DNA of 11,728 bases from an archaeon (GTDB taxonomy: Archaea > Nanobdellota > Nanobdellia > Woesearchaeales > JAHJEM01), in NCBI GenBank assembly GCA_020057445.1, contig JAGVFV010000134.1:1-11728 (forward strand). Reading direction: 5' to 3'. A program made the position numbers and the translations under genes. Positions 1-6,680 of this stretch are shown here, in pieces; within the stretch, counting starts at the first letter, position 1, and every line of letters starts with the position of its first letter. The notes beneath the pieces were generated by a model. That model searched no databases, was not told the DNA's origin, and saw nothing but the letters and a program-made list of their open reading frames with translations.

Positions 1-267
1 AAGATCGCAGAAAATGATGTCGCAGCGGCAAAAAACCTCGGGACCCTCGGAAGCGTCGTCGATGCAGTCAACAAGACATACGTCCAGACAGGAGGCGTGC
101 AGGCAGGAGCGAGCTGGAAGCCATTCTCGCGCCCCACCAACCAGAGCCTCCGCGAAAGCATAGCGGACGAGATCAATGAAAATGACAAGCTGATGCATGC
201 AGAGCAAGAAGAGAGGAGTGTCGGCATCGAGGAGATGATCGAAAAGGTGTGCGAATACCGCGCATAA
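1..267 (+). CDS. 3' end of an unknown protein (partial)
   Basis: Frame 1 is open from the first base to a TAA at 265-267, giving the last 88 residues of a protein whose start lies outside the window. The tail is soluble and polar: an Ala/Gly/Val-rich stretch, then a segment with GGVQAGASWKPFSRP, then an acidic, probably helical end rich in Glu and Met. There is no membrane segment and no motif I can assign. It ends 11 bases before the ATPase gene, so it is probably the upstream member of the same operon. That it is coding rests on the open frame, the codon pattern shared with the next genes, and the tight spacing. Function unknown. Confidence 0.75.
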   Translation, partial: KIAENDVAAAKNLGTLGSVVDAVNKTYVQTGGVQAGASWKPFSRPTNQSLRESIADEINENDKLMHAEQEERSVGIEEMIEKVCEYRA

Positions 268-278
268 GGGGTTGAGCC

Positions 279-1736
279 ATGTCACTTGAGATACAGATCA
301 CGAAAGAGAAGATAGCGGATAAATACACGGATATCAAAGACCAGATTGTCGGGGAGCGCTACCATCTCAACGACAAGATCGGCCAGAAGAGCAACGGATA
401 CAAGGACAGGAGCGGCGGGGTCGTCCTCGACCTCGTCCAGACCTGTTATCCGCTGATGGACATCGTCGCACGAGAGGTCAAGTCTTCCTATGCGCAATGC
501 CCTGAACTCGTGTCTGCCCACGCAGCCTTTGTCATGAGTGAATATGCGCTTTTCCTCCTTGACAGGAAAGGGTCATCCGCAACGACGCTTCGAAACCCCC
601 TCGATTTCTCAAAGCCTGCAGCGACTACCCGGGACCTTCTCGTAGCTGAATTCGCACGGACTCTTTCGGCGAACGGGAAAGATCTCGAAAGCCTTACTGC
701 GGACTATTTTACCCTTGTCAGGGACCAGTCGCTAGCAGTGAAGCAGAAATACAACGGCAAGGCGGCAAACGGGCTTGTCTTCAACATCAACGGCCTCATC
801 ATAAAAGGATTCACTCCCATAAAAAAGATAGTCAATGTAGAACAAGGGGTGACATTCGACGATATTGCAGGATATGACGATGCCAAGGAATACCTACGGG
901 ACAACCTCCTCATCATGAACAACTTCGATGAAGTGCTCTCGCTCATGGACGTGTCCCTTCCAAAACCGGCAAGGCTCGCAAAGGCATATGGCCTCATCCC
1001 GAAGGGCATCATATTCCATGGACCGCCAGGAACCGGAAAGACGACAATCGTCGAAGCATTTGGCAACGAAGCAAATATTCCTGTCACCAAGATGAGCCTC
1101 TCTGATGTCGGATCGAAATGGCTTAACGAGACCGCAGAAAACATTGAGAACACCATAAAGGTCGCCAATCGTCCCATACTTGACCATGAAGCGTTCTGGT
1201 CCGGGATCATCATAGACGAAATCGACGGACTTGGAAAGAAAAGGTCGACAGGAGACAATTGCACTGAAGACAACAAGTCTGCAGAGACGCTTTTTGAGCA
1301 TATGAGCGGGATGAAGAAAGTCGACGGTGTCCTCTACTTCGGCATGACAAACCTTTATGTTGCGCTCGATCCGGCCCTTATCCGGTCAAAACGGTTCTCC
1401 AAGAAATTCCTCTTCGGGTACCTTGAGAAGAAAGGGATAGCTGACTGCAATCAGCTCTACTTTGAAAAAGCGCGTATCTTCTCACAGGATGGCTCATTCC
1501 TCAAAGACGTTGATCTTCAGAAAGTGATCGAATATACCGTCAGCACGTCGGTACTTCCGGTGCACATAAAGGAAGTGCACGAGCAGCAGATAAGCACGGT
1601 CGGAGCAGATATCGAAGATCAATACGACAGGGCACTGCGGCGAGCGATCCTTCGCTACCTCAAGGACGGGAAGAGCTTCGCATTGACGACAGATGACCTG
1701 ATCATCGCAAGAAATGAGATCGTCATGAGGCTATGA
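279..1736 (+). CDS. AAA-family ATPase with an unassigned N-terminal domain
   Basis: 485-residue protein with one AAA module at about residues 190-400. Visible motifs are the entry VTFDDIAGYDDAKEYL from residue 191, Walker A GPPGTGKT at 248-255, Walker B IIIDEID at 310-316, sensor-1 MTN at 356-358, and the second region of homology DPALIRSKRF at 364-373, with R369 and R372 in the arginine-finger positions. All residues needed for ATP hydrolysis appear present. The order matches the classic AAA clade (Cdc48, FtsH and proteasomal ATPase-like), which assembles as hexamers and remodels or unfolds proteins. Residues 1-190 match no domain I recognise; no transmembrane helix and no FtsH zinc-protease motif (HExxH) is seen, so it is not FtsH. 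The start ATG follows AAGGGG-TTGAG. The stop overlaps the next start by ATGA, so the downstream coiled-coil-like protein is a likely partner. The substrate is unknown. Confidence 0.92.
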   Translation: MSLEIQITKEKIADKYTDIKDQIVGERYHLNDKIGQKSNGYKDRSGGVVLDLVQTCYPLMDIVAREVKSSYAQCPELVSAHAAFVMSEYALFLLDRKGSSATTLRNPLDFSKPAATTRDLLVAEFARTLSANGKDLESLTADYFTLVRDQSLAVKQKYNGKAANGLVFNINGLIIKGFTPIKKIVNVEQGVTFDDIAGYDDAKEYLRDNLLIMNNFDEVLSLMDVSLPKPARLAKAYGLIPKGIIFHGPPGTGKTTIVEAFGNEANIPVTKMSLSDVGSKWLNETAENIENTIKVANRPILDHEAFWSGIIIDEIDGLGKKRSTGDNCTEDNKSAETLFEHMSGMKKVDGVLYFGMTNLYVALDPALIRSKRFSKKFLFGYLEKKGIADCNQLYFEKARIFSQDGSFLKDVDLQKVIEYTVSTSVLPVHIKEVHEQQISTVGADIEDQYDRALRRAILRYLKDGKSFALTTDDLIIARNEIVMRL

Positions 1737-3280
1737 GCATCTTCAAGAAGGATCCGGAAAAATATCTTGAACAGTACAGGACAGACCATATCCTCTTTGA
1801 TGATTTTCGCGAGAGGAAGCTCTCTGTGGAAGAGACCCTGGATGCGATCCTCTCCGATTCGGCCAAAAATGCGTATCTCCTTCCTCAAACACGCGACCTT
1901 GTGGCATCTTGGACAAAGCTCATTGGCAGGTATAATAAGAGGAACATAGACTCATTCTTGCCTGGCCTACGCAGGGATCTTGAAGAGATATCGCTCATGC
2001 AAGACAGGTATGAAGACGTGAGGAAAAGGACGGAAACAATGTATAACCATGAGTTCAACGCCATGATCGCAGAGGCGGGGAAGAACCTCGCGAAAAAGGA
2101 GAGCGAAGCGATAAAAGAAACCCGACAAAGGCTTGATACGCTCGCAAACAACGCACACGCCCTGCATGATATCATTTCGACGCCGAAGATCGCAGAATAC
2201 TCTGGAAAGGCAAGAGAAAGGCAACGAGTGCAGGAACGATTCGTCCAACTTGAGAGAGAGTACACGGGCAGAGAATGGAAAGACAAGGAGAGGAACATCC
2301 TTGAGAAAATGACCCGGGAGACAGGGAAAGTCATTGAGACGGCAATCAAGTCATACGCTTTCGACATAGCATCATCCGCAGAGCAGCTCGCATACATGCA
2401 AAGCAGGCATCTTGCAGAATGGGACAGCATACAACTCACCAAACGGGAAGTTTGGCAGTATCAAGCAAAGGCAAAAGATGCATTGTTGAGGAGGGACAAT
2501 CCTGAGGGATCCGAGATCATCTATGCCCTCTACAAAGAATGCAGGTCTGTCGAAAGTAAAAGGCCTGCAATCGCTGACGACAGCTATCTTTCAAGAGAAG
2601 TAAGAATGATAGAAGAGATAGATTCAACACTTCACGCCAGGATCAATGAACTACGGACCATGCTTTGCGCTTCTGCACAGCAGGAGATTTCCGCTGCCAA
2701 AAAACTTCTCCAGGGAAAGTCATCTTCCATCTCTGAAGACGCCTACCTCCATGACCTGAAGAATTGCCAAGCGCTTCGCAACGCGGCAATGTATGCTGAA
2801 CTTGGGATCGATGCACTGCCGCTCACCGGAAGGCTTGAAGAGGCCATCTCTTCAATCACGCAAAAGTTGGTCAAGGAAAAGAGAATGGACGTCCCCCTGC
2901 TAGAACGCCATATCTACTATGACAGGACAGTGCCAAAATTCGATCTCATCTCCTATTTCCTCAGAGAAGAGCCTGTGACAGCAGAAGGGAAAAAACTGTC
3001 AGCAATCCTTCTTGGTGAGCACGATCCGACTTGGAGAGACAAGATGCTTTCGCTCAAAGAGGCGATCGACCATCTTCCAGAAAGAACCCTAACGCACAAC
3101 CTCAATGACCTGCAGAAAGTATACACAGGATTATTCGAAAGCGCCCATTCTGGCAATCTCGGGCGAAGCATGCGAAGTGACATCCAGCTGCAAAGCCTGA
3201 CAGAGCTTGTCGTCAGGAAACTCTATTCGTACATCGAATATCAAGGAGGACATCATGTCACTTCAGCTTGCACTGCTTGA
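1733..3280 (+). CDS. Alpha-helical, coiled-coil-like protein of unknown function, partner candidate of the AAA ATPase
   Basis: 515 residues, highly charged and almost entirely helical by composition. Roughly residues 80-260 are rich in Glu, Lys, Arg and Gln with heptad-like spacing, suggesting coiled coil. The rest has shorter amphipathic helices. There is no signal peptide, membrane helix, Cys cluster or nucleotide-binding motif, so it is probably cytoplasmic. It starts inside the last codons of the ATPase gene (ATGA overlap), so the two are probably translationally coupled and made in matched amounts. I infer an adaptor, scaffold or substrate of the ATPase; the sequence does not show which. 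Its last 23 bases overlap the 3' end of the convergent TrmB gene, so the C-terminal residues (VTSACTA) are read from sequence antisense to that regulator. I do not recognise a family. Confidence 0.85.
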   Translation: MSIFKKDPEKYLEQYRTDHILFDDFRERKLSVEETLDAILSDSAKNAYLLPQTRDLVASWTKLIGRYNKRNIDSFLPGLRRDLEEISLMQDRYEDVRKRTETMYNHEFNAMIAEAGKNLAKKESEAIKETRQRLDTLANNAHALHDIISTPKIAEYSGKARERQRVQERFVQLEREYTGREWKDKERNILEKMTRETGKVIETAIKSYAFDIASSAEQLAYMQSRHLAEWDSIQLTKREVWQYQAKAKDALLRRDNPEGSEIIYALYKECRSVESKRPAIADDSYLSREVRMIEEIDSTLHARINELRTMLCASAQQEISAAKKLLQGKSSSISEDAYLHDLKNCQALRNAAMYAELGIDALPLTGRLEEAISSITQKLVKEKRMDVPLLERHIYYDRTVPKFDLISYFLREEPVTAEGKKLSAILLGEHDPTWRDKMLSLKEAIDHLPERTLTHNLNDLQKVYTGLFESAHSGNLGRSMRSDIQLQSLTELVVRKLYSYIEYQGGHHVTSACTA

Positions 3281-3989
3281 ACATGATCGAGAAATACTTC
3301 CTGTTCGCCTCGGCAAGGTCAGCATTCTCCACTTCGATGATGAGCCAAGGCTTGATCGTGAAGATGGTGAACGTACACAACGGACCGCAAACCATGGTCA
3401 GCATCTTCGACTCCGCAAGGTTCGGAAGGTAACCCGCCTTCGTGTAAGGCATGGTGTTCAAGGCGGAGATCCTCTCTTTGGCATCAGTATCATAGATATG
3501 CAGCATCTCTATCTTCTGGGCGACGCGCTCTGCATGGAATTCATTTATAAAACCTTCACCGACCCATTTTACCACATCCTTTGGAGCGCCGAACGCATAG
3601 ATGGGCTGCTTTATCTCCAAAAACCGCCTCATGAACTGCCGAAAGGCAAAAAGGCCTTCGCTGATCCGCACGACAGACTTGCTCCCTTGTATCTTCTGGG
3701 CAATCATCATCTGAGGGATAAGCTCACGGATCTTCTGTTCCTTCTGCTTCAGCACATCAATAAGGATCTCCGGGCTTCCTATCTCATAGAATTTCGCCTC
3801 ATGGAAGAGCACTTGGCTCACAAGACCCTCGTGCGTCAGCCTGTTCAGGGCATCGTACACGTTAGGCCTATGCAGTTTTGTCTGTTTCGCAATGTCTGTC
3901 GCAGAAATCTGGCCAGACTCCGCGATGCAGGCATACACCTTGATCTCATTGTTCGTGAGACCGAGTCCTTCAAGCGCGGACGTGTCCAT
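3258..3989 (-). CDS. TrmB-family transcriptional regulator
   Basis: 243 residues. The N-terminus is a typical TrmB winged helix: LGLTNNEIKVYACI (residues 9-22), then the helix-turn-helix with DIAKQTKLHRPNVYDALNRL (32-51) and the wing start HEGLV. A short helical linker (LKQKEQKIRELIPQM) leads to a C-terminal domain of about 150 residues containing FRQFMRRFLE, IYAFGAP and a final IIEVENADLAEANRKYF, the usual end of the TrmB effector domain. At 243 residues it lacks the extra sugar-binding C-terminal extension of the roughly 340-residue sugar-sensing TrmB proteins, so its ligand cannot be guessed. It is transcribed away from the operon that begins at 4136, and the shared intergenic region holds a palindrome. 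Control of that operon and of itself is therefore the simplest inference. No well-spaced Shine-Dalgarno is seen, so the mRNA may be leaderless. Its 3' end overlaps the convergent neighbour. Confidence 0.93.
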   Translation of the reverse strand: MDTSALEGLGLTNNEIKVYACIAESGQISATDIAKQTKLHRPNVYDALNRLTHEGLVSQVLFHEAKFYEIGSPEILIDVLKQKEQKIRELIPQMMIAQKIQGSKSVVRISEGLFAFRQFMRRFLEIKQPIYAFGAPKDVVKWVGEGFINEFHAERVAQKIEMLHIYDTDAKERISALNTMPYTKAGYLPNLAESKMLTMVCGPLCTFTIFTIKPWLIIEVENADLAEANRKYFSIMFKQCKLK

Positions 3990-4012
3990 ACCCTTGTAAA
4001 TCGTTGTGTGCT

Positions 4013-4020
4013 ATTTAAAT
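4013..4020 (-). promoter_or_regulatory. Possible TATA box for a leaderless TrmB transcript
   Basis: The 8-bp AT palindrome ATTTAAAT lies 24-31 bases upstream of the regulator's ATG. In archaea a TATA box at about this distance from the start codon usually gives a leaderless mRNA, which would fit the lack of a usable ribosome binding site here. It competes with the better TATA match at 4034-4042. Confidence 0.4.
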
Positions 4021-4033
4021 ATTGCTGTCGTTC

Positions 4034-4042
4034 ATTTATATA
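4034..4042 (-). promoter_or_regulatory. TATA box for the TrmB gene
   Basis: Read on the - strand this is TATATAAAT, close to the archaeal TATA consensus. It is about 45 bases upstream of the regulator's ATG, which predicts a 5' leader of roughly 20 bases. Confidence 0.5.
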
Positions 4043-4054
4043 CTCGAGAAGTGC

Positions 4055-4080
4055 TATCGCAAAGCGCTTTGCAGACGATA
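4055..4080. promoter_or_regulatory. Palindrome between divergent promoters, candidate TrmB operator
   Basis: GCAAAGCGCTTTGC at 4059-4072 is a perfect 14-bp palindrome. It sits inside a looser inverted repeat, TATCG at 4055-4059 and CGATA at 4076-4080. The site lies between the - strand TATA box (4034-4042) and the + strand TATA-like box (4093-4101), where a bound dimer could affect both promoters. The outer arms recall the TATC...GATA arms of the known TrmB-type operator of Thermococcales, but the spacing is different, so the resemblance may be accidental. Binding by the adjacent TrmB protein is inferred from position. Confidence 0.45.
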
Positions 4081-4092
4081 CAGGCGGAGATA

Positions 4093-4101
4093 AATTTAAA
4101 A
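4093..4101 (+). promoter_or_regulatory. TATA-like box for the six-gene operon
   Basis: AATTTAAAA preceded by a purine-rich GGAGATA that could act as a BRE. It lies 35-43 bases upstream of the ATG at 4136, predicting a start of transcription near 4120 and a leader just long enough for the GGGTGAT ribosome binding site at 4126-4132. No other promoter-like element is evident between the following genes. Confidence 0.5.
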
Positions 4102-4135
4102 GCTTAACTACTTTCCTGTGACCAAGGGTGATACC

Positions 4136-5677
4136 ATGACAAGCCTTCCGGATTATGTCAACCAACATAAGGCCGAATGCGAGTTGCTCTTCCGAACGAA
4201 AAGGCACAGCCTTGAAGGAAAACTTGAGACTGTCTCTATCGGCATTATCGGAATTGGCAATAACGGGAAAGAGGCATACCGCCGCATCGCTGAACGGTAC
4301 CAACCAATCCTCGATACCGTATACCTGTTTGGACGCAGGCAGAATATCTTTCAAAAAAAGGATTCCATCGACTTTGGCAAGAGCAGATTGGAAGCGATCG
4401 CAATAGATCCGACGACAAAAAGAGAAGAGGACGAACTGCAGACAACCTATAAGAAGTGTGATCTTTTGATTATCTGTGTGGATGATGCTGCCAATGAAGA
4501 GGTTCTGCAGAATACCAAAGATATCGATGAGGTGAGACGATTATTCTTAAAGAACAACCTTCCCCACATCCAGACACTAGCCAAGCAATGTCAGGGATAC
4601 CAAGGCGATGTCTTTATCATGACGAACCCCATTGATGAGATATGCTATGCATTCGCTGCAGCTTCCCAGATACCAGTGAGCAAGATCCATGGACTCACAC
4701 AACTTGATCTCATCCGCTTTCGAAAATTGATAAGGAAATTCTTAGAAGAGGATGAATCCTGGACAAAAGAGATAGATAGCCTCGAAGCATATTTGCAGGA
4801 TGTCCAGCTGTTCGGCCCTCATAACGATAAGATCCAGACATTGTATTCGCAGACCATCATCCCCCGCCCTGCAGATGACAGCTTCATCCCGAACGAGACC
4901 CTTAAGAGGATAAAAGGAGATCTGCAGCATTATTATGGCAGTCATGCAAAGCAGTGGGTCGATGAGAAGAACAGGTATATCGATGACAACATCCAGGGTT
5001 TGATGGACACGCTTGATGCATTCTTCTATGGAGGAATCGTCCCAGGAAAGCATTATGTGCATGTCTCTTCGTATCTTGACCTGACGCAAGAAGACATACG
5101 ACAGACCATCCCTGAAGGAATAGAGCCAGAATTCCTCGCTCATGCCCGAGGAAGAGGTATCTTCATCAGTTACCGCGCGAATTTTGACGCTACGTTCGAG
5201 AAAGTCTCCTATTTCCCTGCGCAAGAGGCAGAGAAAAGCCTTATCGTCGGGCCATTCAAAGAACTCTATGAATTCAACGAAGAAAAAGGGATACTTGGCG
5301 AACTCAACCTCACGGCCTGCCCCCCAAAAGTCGTGCTTCAGCTGCCTCTTGATGACAACCCTCCGGAACCGCACACCCCTCCTATCTACACAAGAAGATC
5401 CCCTAAGCTACGAAATGCGCTCATCGGCCTTGGAGCGATCGCCGCAGTTAGCGCGGGAGCACTAACTTTCAAATCATGTCACGATGAGCAAAAGATACCG
5501 ACAGTGATAACAGAGCCTGAAGAATTGACACCGTCGCAGCAGAGTGTCAGGTTAGGGAATGATTACTTGAATCAGGGAAATAGGGAAAAAGCGAACGAAC
5601 AATACAGGATCGCGCTCGGCCAGGATCCTACGAATGAAGCAGCAAGGGTCGGATATGAAAATACGAAAGACAAGTGA
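4136..5677 (+). CDS. Lactate/malate-dehydrogenase-like protein fused to a membrane helix and a TPR-like tail
   Basis: 513 residues from the ATG at 4136. That start has GGGTGAT just upstream; an in-frame GTG at 4118 would add six residues but would place that site inside the gene. Residues 33-340 follow the LDH/MDH fold: dinucleotide loop GIGNNG at 39-44, loop Arg plus Asn (R134...N141), NPID at 164-167, LDLIR at 190-194 (D191, R194) and the catalytic-His motif GPHND at 227-231 (H229). Family norms are NPVD, LD-x-x-R and GEHGD. Where NAD enzymes have an acidic residue after beta-2, this protein has GRR (66-68), which hints at NADP(H). No obvious substrate-choosing Arg is seen in the loop, so the substrate is open. 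The LDH/MDH-like part is much longer than a usual 310-330-residue enzyme. A Pro-rich linker and RRSPKLR precede a membrane helix (about 428-446), then a single TPR-like unit (about 473-506), probably outside the membrane. It is the first gene of the operon. Confidence 0.85.
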   Translation: MTSLPDYVNQHKAECELLFRTKRHSLEGKLETVSIGIIGIGNNGKEAYRRIAERYQPILDTVYLFGRRQNIFQKKDSIDFGKSRLEAIAIDPTTKREEDELQTTYKKCDLLIICVDDAANEEVLQNTKDIDEVRRLFLKNNLPHIQTLAKQCQGYQGDVFIMTNPIDEICYAFAAASQIPVSKIHGLTQLDLIRFRKLIRKFLEEDESWTKEIDSLEAYLQDVQLFGPHNDKIQTLYSQTIIPRPADDSFIPNETLKRIKGDLQHYYGSHAKQWVDEKNRYIDDNIQGLMDTLDAFFYGGIVPGKHYVHVSSYLDLTQEDIRQTIPEGIEPEFLAHARGRGIFISYRANFDATFEKVSYFPAQEAEKSLIVGPFKELYEFNEEKGILGELNLTACPPKVVLQLPLDDNPPEPHTPPIYTRRSPKLRNALIGLGAIAAVSAGALTFKSCHDEQKIPTVITEPEELTPSQQSVRLGNDYLNQGNREKANEQYRIALGQDPTNEAARVGYENTKDK

Positions 5678-5686
5678 GGGATCACC

Positions 5687-6673
5687 ATGAAAACAAGGTC
5701 AAGACTCCAAAAAATTCTGACGACAACAGCACTCATCAGCGTTCTCGCAACACCCGCAATTGCACAACCAAACAAGATTGACAATGATTTTTTCCAGCTG
5801 ACGCAAAAAGGAAAGGAAGTGTGCCATGATTTTCTTCCCGTTCCGCAGAAATACGATACTCTCTATTGGACAAAAGATGTGTATTACGACAGGAAACTCA
5901 ACCTCATCCATATCCGCGATGGGAATTATGGACTCTATACAAGCCAACGAATGGAACAAACAGAAGTCTTATCCATGTGGGAGAATGTCGTCCAACAATA
6001 TGCTGTCAAACGGCAAGAAGAGGTCGAACGCCATGTGAGGATCCCAAAGACGCCTGCATATACGACGCCAAGCTCCCGAAACAATATCTGCTGCCCGAAA
6101 AATGAAGAAAAAATCATCGTCGTCCCTGTTACGATAAAGGAAGCACAGAAAAAAGAGGACGAGCAGATCCGGAATCTGACATATATCGACACCCAGATAA
6201 ATGCGGACAGCATAGGACAAATGACCGTTGTCGGCACAAATGAAGCAGGAGGAACCATAGTCATCAATCCGCCGCGCCCTATTTCAGCGCCTGCTCCGGA
6301 AAAAAAAGGATATACGGCAAAAGGCCTTGCGGGCGCATATTATGATGAGGATTTCAACATACAGCCTGATCTTGGTTTTGTCGTATTTGCCACGCCAAAA
6401 GTCGGGGCTGGCGTGACTGCCGCATTTGGCAATAACGATGACTTTTCGCAAGTCAGCATACGCGGCAGGCTGGAATACGTCGTCAACAATGCAGACCTGC
6501 ATGTGGAAGGAGGAGTACGATCCATGAAAAATGATGCCACATCCGCGTCAGACGGCATCTTTGGCGTCGGCGCAGGGATCCACAGCCGCGACCTTGGCAT
6601 CGAAGGGACAGTGTACTTGATAGACAATGAACCGGGAATTGGCGTACGATTGACCAAATTGTTTTCGCCATAA
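5687..6673 (+). CDS. Secreted protein with a small beta-barrel-like C-terminal domain
   Basis: 328 residues. A signal peptide (basic MKTRSRLQK, hydrophobic TTTALISVLA, then TPAIA) should be cut after A26, leaving Gln first. Residues about 27-110 contain LYW, NLIHIRDGNYGLY and MWENVVQQY, which line up loosely with the YF-x-x-CN and W-x(3)-WW region of the four paralogues downstream, so this may be a very diverged copy of their N-domain without its Cys pattern. A CC pair lies in NNICCPK. After a Pro-rich linker (PPRPISAPAPEKK), the last 115 or so residues alternate polar and hydrophobic residues in about eight strands with short Gly/Asn/Asp turns (for example DLGFVVFATP, VGAGVTAAFG, SIRGRLEYVV, GIGVRLTKLF). 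That is the size of an OmpA-type eight-strand barrel. The start has GAGGGATCACC before ATG and lies 9 bases after the preceding gene. Confidence 0.85.
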   Translation: MKTRSRLQKILTTTALISVLATPAIAQPNKIDNDFFQLTQKGKEVCHDFLPVPQKYDTLYWTKDVYYDRKLNLIHIRDGNYGLYTSQRMEQTEVLSMWENVVQQYAVKRQEEVERHVRIPKTPAYTTPSSRNNICCPKNEEKIIVVPVTIKEAQKKEDEQIRNLTYIDTQINADSIGQMTVVGTNEAGGTIVINPPRPISAPAPEKKGYTAKGLAGAYYDEDFNIQPDLGFVVFATPKVGAGVTAAFGNNDDFSQVSIRGRLEYVVNNADLHVEGGVRSMKNDATSASDGIFGVGAGIHSRDLGIEGTVYLIDNEPGIGVRLTKLFSP

Positions 6674-6680
6674 AGGAATC

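Noticed and set aside
704..1276. 190-residue open frame on the - strand inside the AAA gene
   Set aside because: Complete overlap with the ATPase domain and Ser/Met/Phe-rich antisense composition mark it as a shadow.
279..1736. FtsH-type membrane protease
   Set aside because: No membrane helices precede the AAA module and no HExxH zinc site follows it; only the ATPase part is shared.
3207..4121. 304-residue open frame on the + strand
   Set aside because: It lies opposite the convincing TrmB gene for nearly its whole length, and its translation has no recognisable domain. It is kept only as a low-interest finding because of the ribosome binding site at 3243.
4118..4135. GTG start for the dehydrogenase-like gene
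   Set aside because: Using it would place the GGGTGAT ribosome binding site inside the coding sequence; the ATG at 4136 has correct spacing.
3845..4354. 169-residue open frame on the - strand across the intergenic region
   Set aside because: It covers both promoters and the start of the dehydrogenase-like gene, has no motif, and is explained by antisense codon structure.
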